The notes: generated by a model from the sequence alone, not told the origin. DNA of 64,000 nucleotides from Prevotella sp. (GCA_031285625.1 JAITVV010000053.1:35180-99179), one strand, 5' to 3'; shown: positions 45,156 through 54,516, counted from the stretch's first letter. Numbers and translations: made by a program.

Positions 45156-45545
45156 TTATCCCAGAGGCTTGATTAACGACCAATGATTATGCACTATTTT
45201 CCATTGATTATCACTTATTAACTGGTATACTTCCGTACAATTCCATTTATAAACATCATCACCTGAATAAGATATCAGGTTATAAGTCAGTACAGCCGTA
45301 CTTTGAGATAATTGTACAACCGGATTTATCATTTCGTATCGTTCTACAGAGCCTTTACCTCTCAGGCTTTCATACAATTCTTTTATCTTTTCAAAACCGT
45401 CGAGCCTTCTTTCCTGAAACGGATCAAAGTATGTAAAGTCAGGAGAATAAATGTCAAGGTAACCGTCCGGATTCCCTTTGTTCCACTTCTCTAATGCAGC
45501 TATCTCCATTTCAATAATTTGCTTTTTGATACTTTCTTTGTCCAT
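45156..45545 (-). CDS. DUF4440/SnoaL-like cytoplasmic protein
   Basis: 129 residues with no signal peptide. NTF2-like fold: EMEIAALEKWNKGNPDGYLDIYSPDFTYFDP, the RLDGFEKIKELYESL helix, and C-terminal strands ending WKIVHNHWS. Homologues are usually annotated as nuclear-transport-factor-2-like or ketosteroid-isomerase-like. It precedes, and abuts, the exported version at 44682-45155. The AraC regulator upstream is transcribed in the same direction but is separated by repeat copy 10. Confidence 0.75.
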   Translation of the reverse strand: MDKESIKKQIIEMEIAALEKWNKGNPDGYLDIYSPDFTYFDPFQERRLDGFEKIKELYESLRGKGSVERYEMINPVVQLSQSTAVLTYNLISYSGDDVYKWNCTEVYQLISDNQWKIVHNHWSLIKPLG

Positions 45546-45575
45546 ATTTTTAATTATAAATTGTAATTTACACTA

Positions 45576-45652
45576 CTCTCTTGTCATTCTGAGTGTAACG
45601 AAGAATCCCGACCTTTAAGAAATGAGATTCTTCGCTACACTCAGAATGACAA
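45576..45652. repeat. Dispersed palindromic repeat, copy 10
   Basis: 77-bp copy between the AraC gene and the NTF2-like pair. Confidence 0.85.
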
Positions 45653-45724
45653 ATATTCCATAAGCAAAAATAGGATGAATCAGATATTCATACAGAATAC
45701 AAACTATGGAGAAAATAGCACTTT

Positions 45725-46594
45725 TCAACGTTTTGTGCTATTTCTGTATTGCAGGGGAGTATAACCTGTGTGTCTTCGGAAGGAACGGATAAAGTAAGAT
45801 GAGGAATCGAAGTTGAGATTTTCGGCAATTTCAGATATGGAGAGGCTGGTATAAGCCAGCAACCTTTTTGCTTCCGAAAGTATCTTATTCTGTATATATA
45901 GTTTTGCATTTACACTTGTTGCTTTTTTAACTATCTCATTCAGGTAATTAGGTGTAATGCATAACTTATCAGCATAATACCCCGTATCGTGATGCTGCTT
46001 AAAGTCTTTGTTCACTAACTCTATAAATGAATTTACGTGCCTGTTTGTTATTTTTTCTGTCCCTTTTCTATTCGTGTTTTGTTTCCTGTATTCACGGTCG
46101 AGCAGCATTAGTATTTCGTATAGCAAGGCTCTGAGTATATGCTTGTCTTTAGATTCATAGTTGTTTATCTCTGCAGTGATATTCTGAAGAAGGTAATCGG
46201 TACGCTGTTTTATTTCAGAAATATTTATTACTGGTGTTTCCCGTTCGGCACTGAAATAAGATAAGTTCTGAATAAACCGGGAATCATTGAAAAAGGAGAG
46301 CAGGAATTCTTCTTCGAAAATGAGAGCAAGTCCATCGAGATTACTGCTTTCTGTTTCCCATGCCCGCACTTGTCCGGGTTTTGAGAAGATTACATCGTTT
46401 GTCTGTAATTCATAACATTTGTTGTCTATACTAAATGTTGCAGTGCTTTTTATAAATGTAATATCGAAATAAGACAATGTATGTACAGGATCTTTGTGTA
46501 TATACTTTTGTATATCTTTTAATTTGACGATATCGATAAGAAGTTCTTCACCGTATTTCGTCTTATGAAAGTAATATTGTGGTATAGATTTCAT
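45725..46594 (-). CDS. AraC-family transcriptional regulator
   Basis: 289 residues. The N-terminal half is a cupin-like sensing domain (LSYFDITFIKSTATFSIDNKCYELQTNDVIFSKPGQVRAWE). The C-terminal 100 residues are the double helix-turn-helix (YYADKLCITPNYLNEIVKK; LSISEIAENLNFDSSSYFIRSFRRHTGYTPLQYR). Activators of this class respond to small molecules in the cytoplasm. Targets are not evident; the NTF2-like genes downstream and the divergent amidase are candidates. A perfect -7 word lies just upstream on the minus strand (46612-46619). Confidence 0.92.
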   Translation of the reverse strand: MKSIPQYYFHKTKYGEELLIDIVKLKDIQKYIHKDPVHTLSYFDITFIKSTATFSIDNKCYELQTNDVIFSKPGQVRAWETESSNLDGLALIFEEEFLLSFFNDSRFIQNLSYFSAERETPVINISEIKQRTDYLLQNITAEINNYESKDKHILRALLYEILMLLDREYRKQNTNRKGTEKITNRHVNSFIELVNKDFKQHHDTGYYADKLCITPNYLNEIVKKATSVNAKLYIQNKILSEAKRLLAYTSLSISEIAENLNFDSSSYFIRSFRRHTGYTPLQYRNSTKR

Positions 46595-46611
46595 CTAAAT
46601 AATATGATGTA

Positions 46612-46619
46612 CAAATCTA
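46612..46619 (-). promoter_or_regulatory. -7 promoter element for the AraC gene
   Basis: TAGATTTG on the minus strand matches TAnnTTTG exactly, 18 bp before the start codon. No TTTG -33 box is found at the usual 19-21 bp spacing, so this is tentative. Confidence 0.35.
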
Positions 46620-46742
46620 ATAAAAAACACACTAAAAGATTCGTTTATAAAATTAATGATACTTTTACAAATTGTCATTTTTTTCTTTTCAAGAAAATCT
46701 TTATCTTCGAAGCTTATACTATCTAGCGAATATCTGATACAC

Positions 46743-47504
46743 ATGAATATTATCTTACTACAAACTGATATAGCATGGCAGGAACCTGAAAAGAACAGGC
46801 TTCATGTGGAAGATCTTATAGATCCTTTGCCGGATAATACCGATCTTATCGTCCTTCCGGAGATGTTTACTACCGGATTTTGTACCTCTCCAAAAGGTGT
46901 AGCTGAAAAAGCAGATACCGACACGCTTATATGGATGCAATCCGTAGCCTTGAGGCGAAATATGGCTCTGGCCGGAAGTGTGGCTACCGAAGAAGATGGA
47001 AAGTATTATAATCGCTTTTATTTTGTAAAGCCGGATGGAAGCTATGTTACTTATAATAAAAGGCATCTGTTTACCTATGCCGGAGAAGATAAGGAATATG
47101 CTGCCGGAGGGGATAGGGTGATTGTGGAATACAACGGATTCAGAATCCTTTTACAGATTTGTTACGACCTGCGTTTCCCGGTTTATTCACGCAACCGTGG
47201 TGATTATGATATGATATTGTACATTGCCAGTTGGCCTACAGTACGCCTTTATGCATGGAATACACTGGTACGCGCACGCGCCATAGAAAACGTATGCTAT
47301 GTAGCAGCAGTAAACCGTACAGGTAACGACCCGGGTAATGAATATAGCGGAGGTACAGCATTATACGACTTTATGGGAAAACCGATTGCCGAAGTAGGCA
47401 CCGGAGAAGAAGCCGTAAGCGGCATTATCAGTATGCAGGAGCTAACCGATTTCAGAAAGAAATTCCCTGCATTGCAGGACGCAGATAAATTTGAACTAAT
47501 ATAA
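46743..47504 (+). CDS. Nitrilase-superfamily omega-amidase (YafV/Nit2-like)
   Basis: 253 residues from the ATG at 46743; the longer frame to 46656 adds a non-conserved hydrophobic stretch and is rejected because the family begins with MNIILLQTDI-type sequence. The catalytic triad is complete: Glu40 in VLPEMFTTGF, Lys106 in YNKRHLF and Cys140 in LQICYDLRFP. It is expected to hydrolyse alpha-keto acid amides such as alpha-ketoglutaramate and ketosuccinamate in the cytoplasm, a repair step linked to transamination. That fits the neighbouring aminotransferase cluster, although the repeat between them makes co-transcription uncertain. Confidence 0.88.
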   Translation: MNIILLQTDIAWQEPEKNRLHVEDLIDPLPDNTDLIVLPEMFTTGFCTSPKGVAEKADTDTLIWMQSVALRRNMALAGSVATEEDGKYYNRFYFVKPDGSYVTYNKRHLFTYAGEDKEYAAGGDRVIVEYNGFRILLQICYDLRFPVYSRNRGDYDMILYIASWPTVRLYAWNTLVRARAIENVCYVAAVNRTGNDPGNEYSGGTALYDFMGKPIAEVGTGEEAVSGIISMQELTDFRKKFPALQDADKFELI

Positions 47505-47513
47505 TGATATATT

Positions 47514-47592
47514 CTCTTTGTCATGTTGAACGAAGTGAAACATCTCGACTCTCAAGAGACACGAGATCCTTCATTCCATTCAGGATGACAAA
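47514..47592. repeat. Dispersed palindromic repeat, copy 11
   Basis: 79-bp copy between the amidase gene and iorA. Confidence 0.85.
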
Positions 47593-47614
47593 TGTATCCA
47601 AACTAATATAATTA

Positions 47615-49192
47615 ATGAGAGATAAACTACTGATGTTAGGCGATCAGGCCATTGCACTTGGTGCTATACATGCAGGGATAACCGGAGTTTACGCCTATCC
47701 CGGCACTCCCTCTACCGAAATAACAGAATATATACAAGAGTCTCCTCTTGCTAAGGAGAGGAACGTACACAGCCAATGGTGTACCAACGAGAAAACAGCG
47801 ATGGAAGCCGCTCTTGGTGTTTCCTATATAGGGAAAAGGGCTTTGGTATGTATGAAACATGTAGGGCTGAATGTGGCTGCTGATGCTTTTGTCAACTCGT
47901 CTATGACTGGGACTAACGGAGGTTTGGTAGTGCTTGTTGCGGACGATCCTTCGATGCACTCTTCCCAGAATGAGCAGGACTCCCGCTATTATGGTAAGTT
48001 TGCTTTTATGCCGATATTCGAGCCTTCCTCTCAGCAGGAAGCTTACGATATGATCAGATATGCTTTCGATGTTTCCGAACAATTCGAATTGCCTGTCCTG
48101 ATGCGCCTGACTACGCGCATGGCACACTCACGCGCCGAAGTGCGGATTTCTGAAATAAGGGAACAGAACAAAATAAGATTCCCCGAAGACAAATCACGCT
48201 GGGTATTACTACCTGTAAATGCACGGAGACGTTACAATGAGTTGCTTGCAGCTCAGCCTGCACTTGAAAAATTAGCCACAGAATCAATTTATAATAAATA
48301 CACTTCAGGAAACAAAAAAGGGGTTATAGCCTGCGGATTAGGTTATAATTACCTGATGGAAAACTTTCCCGATGGTTGCGACCGTACGGTATTAAAGATA
48401 TCACAATACCCATTGCCTAAAGAGCTAATCCGTAAGGTAATGAATGAATGTGACGAAGTACTGGTACTCGAAGACGGACAACCATTTGTGGAAGAACAAC
48501 TACGCGGACTACTCGACGAAAGCGGTAAGGTAAAAGGGCGTCTGACCGGGGAACTTCCCCGCGTTGGAGAACTCACGCCCGATAATGTACGTAATGCCCT
48601 TGGTTTTGCAGAGCAGCCGAAATTCAATCCAAGTACCAATGTGGTTCCACGTCCACCGGCTTTATGCACAGGATGCGGACACATAGATGTGTACAAGGCA
48701 TTGAACGAAGTAGTTGCAGAATATAAAGATGCAAAAGTATTCAGTGATATAGGATGCTATACACTAGGGGCATTACCTCCATTCCGTGCCATAGATACAT
48801 GTGTAGATATGGGTGCTTCTATAACAATGGCAAAAGGTGCGGCAGATGGAGGTTTATTCCCCTCTATAGCGGTGATTGGGGATTCTACATTCACTCATTC
48901 GGGTATTACAGGCCTGTTGGATGCTGTAAACTCAGGGGTGAATATTACTGTGGTTATTTCGGATAACCTGACTACGGCAATGACCGGAGGGCAGGATTCC
49001 GCAGGAACAGAACGCCTCGAAGATATATGCTCGGGCGTGGGCGTAGAAAAGGAACATATACGTGTCATTATCCCGCTGCCTAAAAATATGGAAGAGGCTA
49101 AGAATGTAATCAGAGAGGAAATAGAATACAACGGTGTTTCAGTTATCATCCCGCGCAGGGAATGTATTCAGACATTGAAAAGGAAAAAATAA
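47615..49192 (+). CDS. iorA: Indolepyruvate:ferredoxin oxidoreductase alpha subunit, without ferredoxin domain
   Basis: 525 residues. The N-terminal pyrimidine-binding half begins LLMLGDQAIALGAIHAGITGVYAYPGTPSTEI. The C-terminal TPP half has PALCTGCGHIDVYKAL and the GDSTFTHSG ... VISDN Mg-TPP motif. With IorB it oxidatively decarboxylates aryl pyruvates (indolepyruvate, phenylpyruvate, hydroxyphenylpyruvate) to aryl-acetyl-CoA and reduced ferredoxin. The protein stops at RRECIQTLKRKK and lacks the two C-terminal CxxCxxC 4Fe-4S motifs of archaeal-type IorA (about 600 or more residues). Electrons must therefore leave through another iron-sulfur protein, not encoded nearby. Confidence 0.92.
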   Translation: MRDKLLMLGDQAIALGAIHAGITGVYAYPGTPSTEITEYIQESPLAKERNVHSQWCTNEKTAMEAALGVSYIGKRALVCMKHVGLNVAADAFVNSSMTGTNGGLVVLVADDPSMHSSQNEQDSRYYGKFAFMPIFEPSSQQEAYDMIRYAFDVSEQFELPVLMRLTTRMAHSRAEVRISEIREQNKIRFPEDKSRWVLLPVNARRRYNELLAAQPALEKLATESIYNKYTSGNKKGVIACGLGYNYLMENFPDGCDRTVLKISQYPLPKELIRKVMNECDEVLVLEDGQPFVEEQLRGLLDESGKVKGRLTGELPRVGELTPDNVRNALGFAEQPKFNPSTNVVPRPPALCTGCGHIDVYKALNEVVAEYKDAKVFSDIGCYTLGALPPFRAIDTCVDMGASITMAKGAADGGLFPSIAVIGDSTFTHSGITGLLDAVNSGVNITVVISDNLTTAMTGGQDSAGTERLEDICSGVGVEKEHIRVIIPLPKNMEEAKNVIREEIEYNGVSVIIPRRECIQTLKRKK

Positions 49193-49195
49193 CAG

Positions 49196-49293
49196 TTTGT
49201 CATTCTGAACGGAGTGAAGAATCTCGCGTATCCAAAGTAAATCTCTGATTCAAGAGGGTTGGGATGCTTCGTTACCTCAGCATGACAAAGAGA
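49196..49293. repeat. Dispersed palindromic repeat, copy 12
   Basis: 98-bp copy separating iorA from iorB, and thus inside what is otherwise an operon. Confidence 0.85.
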
Positions 49294-49304
49294 GAATAAA
49301 AAAT

Positions 49305-49892
49305 ATGAAACTAGATATAATACTATCAGGTGTAGGCGGGCAGGGAATCCTTTCCATAGCTGCCATCATAGGTGAGGCAGCCTTAGAAGAAGGCCTGCAT
49401 ATCAAACAGGCCGAAGTGCATGGAATGAGTCAGCGGGGCGGTGACGTACAGTCCAACCTGCGCATCTCATCCACAGAGATATATTCCGACCTTATAGCCA
49501 AAGGCACTGCCGACGCCATCATATCATTAGAGCCAATGGAGGCATTGCGCTATCTGCCTTACCTTTCGCAACAGGGATGGATTGTAGCTAATTCGGCACC
49601 ATATGTAAATATAGGTAACTATCCCGAGTTGGATACAGTATTAAAAGAATTGTCGTCACTGCCAAACGTGATCTTGCTTGATGTAGATGCATTGGCAAAA
49701 GAAGGTGGGGTAGGGCGTTCTACTAATATGGTACTGCTGGGTGCCGCCTCGGTTATACTGGGTATAGATTATGATAAGCTCGAAGATGCTATTGCCCGTG
49801 TATTTATGCGTAAAGGCGAGAATGTAGTAGAGATGAATAAGAAAGCATTAAGTATAGGGCGAGAAGCAGGAAAAGAACAGTTGAAGAAATAA
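49305..49892 (+). CDS. iorB: Indolepyruvate:ferredoxin oxidoreductase beta subunit
   Basis: 195 residues of the pyruvate-ferredoxin oxidoreductase gamma-type domain. It starts with the conserved IILSGVGGQGILSIAAIIGEAA and then HGMSQRGGDVQSNLRIS, which bind the CoA-side substrate. It forms the cytoplasmic heteromer with IorA. Length is normal for the family. The gene follows iorA after 112 nt filled mainly by a dispersed repeat. Confidence 0.93.
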   Translation: MKLDIILSGVGGQGILSIAAIIGEAALEEGLHIKQAEVHGMSQRGGDVQSNLRISSTEIYSDLIAKGTADAIISLEPMEALRYLPYLSQQGWIVANSAPYVNIGNYPELDTVLKELSSLPNVILLDVDALAKEGGVGRSTNMVLLGAASVILGIDYDKLEDAIARVFMRKGENVVEMNKKALSIGREAGKEQLKK

Positions 49893-49902
49893 AAGGCTGT
49901 AC

Positions 49903-49997
49903 TCTCTTTGTCATACTGAGTGCAACGAAGCATCTCGACCCTGAAAAGATAGAGACAAAGAGGAAAGAGATTCTTCACTATCGTTCAGAATGACAAA
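49903..49997. repeat. Dispersed palindromic repeat, copy 13
   Basis: 95-bp copy starting 11 bp after the iorB stop. Confidence 0.85.
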
Positions 49998-50008
49998 AAT
50001 GTTTAAAA

Positions 50009-50053
50009 ACTTGTAACTCGTAACAGCCCACAGGGCAAAGTAACTTGTAACTA
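50009..50053. repeat. Second dispersed repeat (ACTTGTAACT family), leader copy
   Basis: 45-bp copy almost identical to 12883-12926, ending 7 bp before the aminotransferase ATG. It would be part of the ribosome-loading region, unlike the coding copy in the GH3 gene. Confidence 0.8.
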
Positions 50054-50060
50054 AAAATAT

Positions 50061-51371
50061 ATGCAACACCAAGTATTCACACAACAGCTCGTAAATCAGG
50101 TAGTGGACGAACTAAAGATCACCAATCTTGAGAAAGCGACCATTGGAGAGGTCTTATTGCTAGCTTCACGTCTCGAGCAGATCACAGGTATTCCTTTCAT
50201 CCGTATGGATCAGGGTGTGCCGGGACTTAAACCATGTCAAATTGGTATAGATGCGGAGAAAAAAGCGCTCGATAGTGGTATCGCATCCATGTATCCGGCA
50301 GCAGAAGGTATCCCTGTGTTGAAGAGTGAAGCATCCCGCTTTGTGAAAGCTTTTCTCGATGTGGATATCTTACCTGCATCCTGTATCCCTGTTACCGGAT
50401 CTGTAGCGGGTTCGTTCGGCTCATTCATAGCATGTAATCAACGCGATTTGCAAAAGGATACTGTTCTGTTTATCGACCCCGGATTTCCTATTCAGAAATC
50501 GCAACTGAAAATACTGGGTGTGAAATACGAAGAATTTGATGTGTACAAATACAGAGGCGCTCCCCTGAAAGATAAACTCGAAAGCTTCCTTTCTAAAGGC
50601 AATATATCCACCATCGTTTATTCCAATCCGAATAATCCGGCGTGGATCAGTTTCACCGAAGAGGAGTTGAAGGTTATTGGCGGGTTGGCTACCAAATATG
50701 ATGTTATTGTGATGGAAGATCTAGCGTATTTTGGCATGGATTTCCGTACCGATTTTGGTAAGCCGTTTCAGCCGCCTTATGTTCCGACTGTGGCACGTTA
50801 TACAGACAACTATATACTGATGCTTTCCTCATCCAAGATATTTAGCTATGCCGGACAACGTGCGGCTGTGCTTTGTGTTTCGGACAAACTGTTTTCGCGG
50901 AAGTTTGATGCTTTTGCTCAGCGCTATTCCGGAGCAGGTATTTTTGGGCCTACATTTATAGGTTCTATTTTATATATGATCACCTCAGGCATCACGCATT
51001 CCACGCAGTACGGATATGCTGCTATGCTGAAAGCAGCCTCAGACGGCGAGCTCGACTTTGTGAAAGAAACAAGCGAATATGCACGGCGTGCACACAGAAT
51101 GAAGGAGTCATTCGGAAAATATGGATTCAATGTGGTGTACGATAAGGATATAGACCGCGATATTTCGGACGGCTTTTTCTTCACCATCGGCTATAAAGAT
51201 ATGACCTGTGCCGAACTGATGCGCGAACTGCTTTATTATGGTATAAGCTCCATTGCCTTGTCCACCACAGGCAGCGACCAGCAAGGTGTCAGGGCGTGTT
51301 GCTCGCGTATGAGTGAAGACCTCTATGGTGTATTGGATGAGCGGTTGAAGGCGTTTAGCCTCGACCATTAA
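50061..51371 (+). CDS. PLP-dependent class I/II aminotransferase
   Basis: 436 residues of the fold-type I aspartate-aminotransferase superfamily. It shows VYSNPNNPAW (PLP-ring contact region), MEDLAYFGMDF (Asp for the pyridine nitrogen and Tyr) and the Schiff-base Lys259 in LSSSKIFSYAGQR. It is cytoplasmic. Given iorAB immediately upstream and paaK downstream, I infer that it converts aromatic amino acids to the aryl pyruvates used by IorAB. The substrate is not provable from sequence. Confidence 0.85.
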   Translation: MQHQVFTQQLVNQVVDELKITNLEKATIGEVLLLASRLEQITGIPFIRMDQGVPGLKPCQIGIDAEKKALDSGIASMYPAAEGIPVLKSEASRFVKAFLDVDILPASCIPVTGSVAGSFGSFIACNQRDLQKDTVLFIDPGFPIQKSQLKILGVKYEEFDVYKYRGAPLKDKLESFLSKGNISTIVYSNPNNPAWISFTEEELKVIGGLATKYDVIVMEDLAYFGMDFRTDFGKPFQPPYVPTVARYTDNYILMLSSSKIFSYAGQRAAVLCVSDKLFSRKFDAFAQRYSGAGIFGPTFIGSILYMITSGITHSTQYGYAAMLKAASDGELDFVKETSEYARRAHRMKESFGKYGFNVVYDKDIDRDISDGFFFTIGYKDMTCAELMRELLYYGISSIALSTTGSDQQGVRACCSRMSEDLYGVLDERLKAFSLDH

Positions 51372-51478
51372 TAATAAAATTAATATATGGAAATGAATAT
51401 AAGAGTGTGACAATGGTAAAAAAGAAAGAGTGAGTATGAGGAAGATTAAATTATTAACTTTTTTACCCTAAAATTTTT

Positions 51479-53767
51479 ATGCAAAGAGTAGCGTTTTTTA
51501 TTATTTGTTGTTTTATGTTTTTGTCCGGTTGTCTTTCAACAATCGGTGCACAAATGAATTTAGAACCTGTAGACTATGTAAATCCATTAACAGGAACATT
51601 GTCGAAGTTCGAATTGTCTACAGGAAATAACTATCCTGTAATAGCCCGTCCATGGGGAATGAATTTCTGGTCGCCCCAAACCGGCGAGATGGGAAACGGA
51701 TGGATGTATACGTATACCGCCGACAAGATCAGAGGCTTTAAGCAAACACTCCAGCCTAGTCCGTGGATGAACGATTACGGGCAATTCTCACTAATGCCTA
51801 TCACGGGCAAAGTAACATTCGATCAGGATAAACGTGCAAGTTGGTTTTCGCACAAGGCCGAAATTGCTAAGCCATACTATTATAAGGTATATCTGGCAGA
51901 TTATGACATAACTACCGAGATAACACCGACTTCGCGTGCAGCTGTATTCCGGTTTACCTTTCCCGAAAATGATAAGTCGTATGTTATAATCGATGCATTT
52001 GACAGAGGGTCATATGTAAAGATAGTACCTGAAGAAAATAAAATAATAGGCTATACAACACGCAATAGCGGGGGAGTTCCTGACAATTTCAAGAACTATT
52101 TTGTGATCAAGTTTGACAAGCCGTTTACATATACAGCAACAGCAGGTGACGGCGAAATACGTAAGAATGAATTGGAAGCACAGGAAGATCATGCCGGAGC
52201 TATTATCGGATTCAAAACCGTCAGGGGAGAAGTTGTTCATGCACGGGTTGCATCTTCATTCATAAGTTACGAACAGGCTGAACTCAACCTGAAAGAACTG
52301 GGTGCGGATTCGTTTGACACTGTGGCACAAAAAGGACGTCAGGAATGGAATGAAGTATTAGGTAAAATTACCGTAGAGGATGAGAATGTAAATAATCTGC
52401 AAACATTTTATTCTTGCCTGTACCGTTCAGTGCAGTTTCCACGTAGTTTCTATGAAATAAATGCACAGGGTGAAGTGGTGCATTACAGCCCTTTTAATGG
52501 TCAGGTACTACCAGGCTATATGTTTACCGATACCGGATTCTGGGATACTTTCCGTTGTTTGTTCCCGTTCCTGAATCTTGTATATCCATCTATAAATGAA
52601 AAAATACAGGCAGGACTTGTGAATGCCTACAAAGAAAGTGGTTTCCTCCCTGAATGGGGTAGCCCCGGACACAGGAATATTATGATCGGTCAAAACTCGG
52701 CTTCTGTGGTCTCGGATGCGTATGTCAAAGGATTGAAAAACTACGATATAGAAGAATTGTGGAAAGCTGTCACCCGTGGTGCAAACGACCATCTTAAAGG
52801 CACAGCTTCGGGCAGGGTAGGATATGAGTTTTACAACAAGTATGGCTATGTGCCCAATAATGTAAATATTGGCCAGAATGCAGCCCGTACCCTCGAATAC
52901 GCTTATAACGACTGGGCGATTTATAAACTGGGCAAAACATTAGGAAAGCCGGAAAGCGAACTGGCACAATACAAGAAGCATGCACTCAATTATAAAAATG
53001 TATTCAATCCTAAAAACAGGGTGATGTCCGGCAAGGACGATCAGGGAGTATTCAATCCGAAGTTCAAACCGGAAGACTGGAGTACAGAGTTCTGTGAAGG
53101 CAACAGCTGGCACTGGAGTTTTTGTGTTTTCCACGATCCTAAAGGGCTTATCGAACTGATGGGAGGAAAGCAAGGATTCAACCAGATGATGGATTCCGTA
53201 TTTATCATTCCTAGCTATCAGGGTATGAACAGCCGCAGGATGATCCATGAAATGCGTGAAATGCAGGTGATGGACATGGGGCAATATGCCCACGGAAACC
53301 AGCCTATACAGCATATGGTGTATATGTATAACTATTCGGGCCAGCCATGGAAAGCTCAGTACTGGGCACGCGAAATAATGGATAAGCTTTATAATCCTTA
53401 TGCTGATGCATATTGCGGCGATGAAGACAATGGCCAGACTTCGGCATGGTATGTTTTCTCTGCGATGGGCTTTTATACGGTTTGTCCCGGTACCAATGAG
53501 TATATACTGGGTTCACCTTTATTTAAAGGTATGAAAGTGAAGCTCGAAAACGGTAAAACGATTTCGATACAGTCTACGAATAATAATAAGAACAATCGTT
53601 ATGTGAAATCAGTGAAACTGAACGGAAAGATCTATTCGAAGAATTATTTCACACACGAAGATCTGCTAAAAGGAGCAAATATCGTATATGATATGTCATC
53701 TACTCCGAATATGAGCAGGGGCGTGAATGAAGCAGACTTCCCGTATTCTTTCAGTAACGAGAAATAA
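51479..53767 (+). CDS. GH92 alpha-mannosidase, second copy outside the PUL
   Basis: 762 residues. The signal sequence ends FLSGC (Cys18), a probable lipobox. GH92 landmarks are present: VDYVNPLTGT, TDTGFWDTFRCLFPFLNLV, NSASVVSDAYVKGL and CGDEDNGQTSAWYVFSAMGFYTVCPG. It differs clearly from the PUL copy (TDTGFWDT in place of TDDWIWDT; Gln in place of Gly in GDEDNGQT), so linkage preference probably differs. It is an exo-alpha-mannosidase acting outside the inner membrane. It interrupts the aromatic fermentation cluster and has no TTAAT array. Confidence 0.92.
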   Translation: MQRVAFFIICCFMFLSGCLSTIGAQMNLEPVDYVNPLTGTLSKFELSTGNNYPVIARPWGMNFWSPQTGEMGNGWMYTYTADKIRGFKQTLQPSPWMNDYGQFSLMPITGKVTFDQDKRASWFSHKAEIAKPYYYKVYLADYDITTEITPTSRAAVFRFTFPENDKSYVIIDAFDRGSYVKIVPEENKIIGYTTRNSGGVPDNFKNYFVIKFDKPFTYTATAGDGEIRKNELEAQEDHAGAIIGFKTVRGEVVHARVASSFISYEQAELNLKELGADSFDTVAQKGRQEWNEVLGKITVEDENVNNLQTFYSCLYRSVQFPRSFYEINAQGEVVHYSPFNGQVLPGYMFTDTGFWDTFRCLFPFLNLVYPSINEKIQAGLVNAYKESGFLPEWGSPGHRNIMIGQNSASVVSDAYVKGLKNYDIEELWKAVTRGANDHLKGTASGRVGYEFYNKYGYVPNNVNIGQNAARTLEYAYNDWAIYKLGKTLGKPESELAQYKKHALNYKNVFNPKNRVMSGKDDQGVFNPKFKPEDWSTEFCEGNSWHWSFCVFHDPKGLIELMGGKQGFNQMMDSVFIIPSYQGMNSRRMIHEMREMQVMDMGQYAHGNQPIQHMVYMYNYSGQPWKAQYWAREIMDKLYNPYADAYCGDEDNGQTSAWYVFSAMGFYTVCPGTNEYILGSPLFKGMKVKLENGKTISIQSTNNNKNNRYVKSVKLNGKIYSKNYFTHEDLLKGANIVYDMSSTPNMSRGVNEADFPYSFSNEK

Positions 53768-53826
53768 ATAACTGAGTCTGTCCGGATGGTATTTTGCTGT
53801 CCGGGCAAGCTTTGTTAGTTTGTGAT

Positions 53827-54492
53827 ATGAATAAAAAGCAGATTGAAGTTTTCTTTAAGACAATTCGTGCTTTTAACTATGCAGAAGTGAAATCGCTGGT
53901 TGAAAGTGATAGCGAATACCTTACAGTATGCCGTTCGGCTCCGCCCAAAAAAGATGACGGGCAATCGGGGCTTCAGGTGGCGTTTAAGGTTGGCACATTC
54001 GATATTGCAGAATATCTGATAGACAAGGGAGCAAATGTAAATTTTATAGAAGAATCGGAAATAAACGAATGGCGTGCACCGGTACTGCACGATTGTATCA
54101 GAGCTGCATTTTATCAGATGAATATAATGAAGAAAGACTTGGACAGATTCGAAAAAGCTTTTCTTCTACTCAAATTGATGTTGGCAAAGGGAGCAGATCC
54201 TAACGCAACGGATTCTTATGGAAATAGTTGTTTGATCTGGGCTTTTCTGGATGCCCATCAGTTTATAGATCATCCTGCTGCTACACCGAGAACCGTTGAA
54301 CGGTCACGGCAGATTTTTCGTGAACTTATCAGGGCAGGCGCAGATATAAATTATTCGAACGACAAACGTGAGAGCATACACTATTTTATAGCTAATTATA
54401 AATATGAAAAATATAAGCTCCTTGATTTTGAAGGTCTTCCGGAATTCAATACAGAGAGCAAGCCTAAGAGTTTTTGGAAAAGGTTATTTTGA
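53827..54492 (+). CDS. Ankyrin-repeat protein
   Basis: 221 residues from the ATG at 53827. A frame from a TTG at 53794 adds 11 residues and is less likely. No signal peptide. Ankyrin repeats are visible as SGLQVAFKVGTFDIAEYLIDKGANVN, then LKLMLAKGADPNATDSYGNSCLIWAFLDA, and IFRELIRAGADINYSNDKRESIHYF. These are protein-protein interaction modules with no catalytic residues. The partner is unknown. It lies between the GH92 and an Imm11-like gene; ankyrin proteins often accompany toxin-immunity islands, but that link is only suggestive here. Confidence 0.8.
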   Translation: MNKKQIEVFFKTIRAFNYAEVKSLVESDSEYLTVCRSAPPKKDDGQSGLQVAFKVGTFDIAEYLIDKGANVNFIEESEINEWRAPVLHDCIRAAFYQMNIMKKDLDRFEKAFLLLKLMLAKGADPNATDSYGNSCLIWAFLDAHQFIDHPAATPRTVERSRQIFRELIRAGADINYSNDKRESIHYFIANYKYEKYKLLDFEGLPEFNTESKPKSFWKRLF

Positions 54493-54516
54493 GAGTGGAG
54501 AATTATTTCAGACTTT

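Noticed and set aside
51368-51384. TTAAT words 12 bp apart upstream of the second GH92
   Set aside because: Only two boxes, partly overlapping the end of the previous gene, with no -7 word 10 nt away; consistent with AT-rich chance.
53794-53826. TTG-initiated extension of the ankyrin gene
   Set aside because: The ATG at 53827 fits better, and the added residues (MLSGQALLVCD) are not part of the ankyrin fold.
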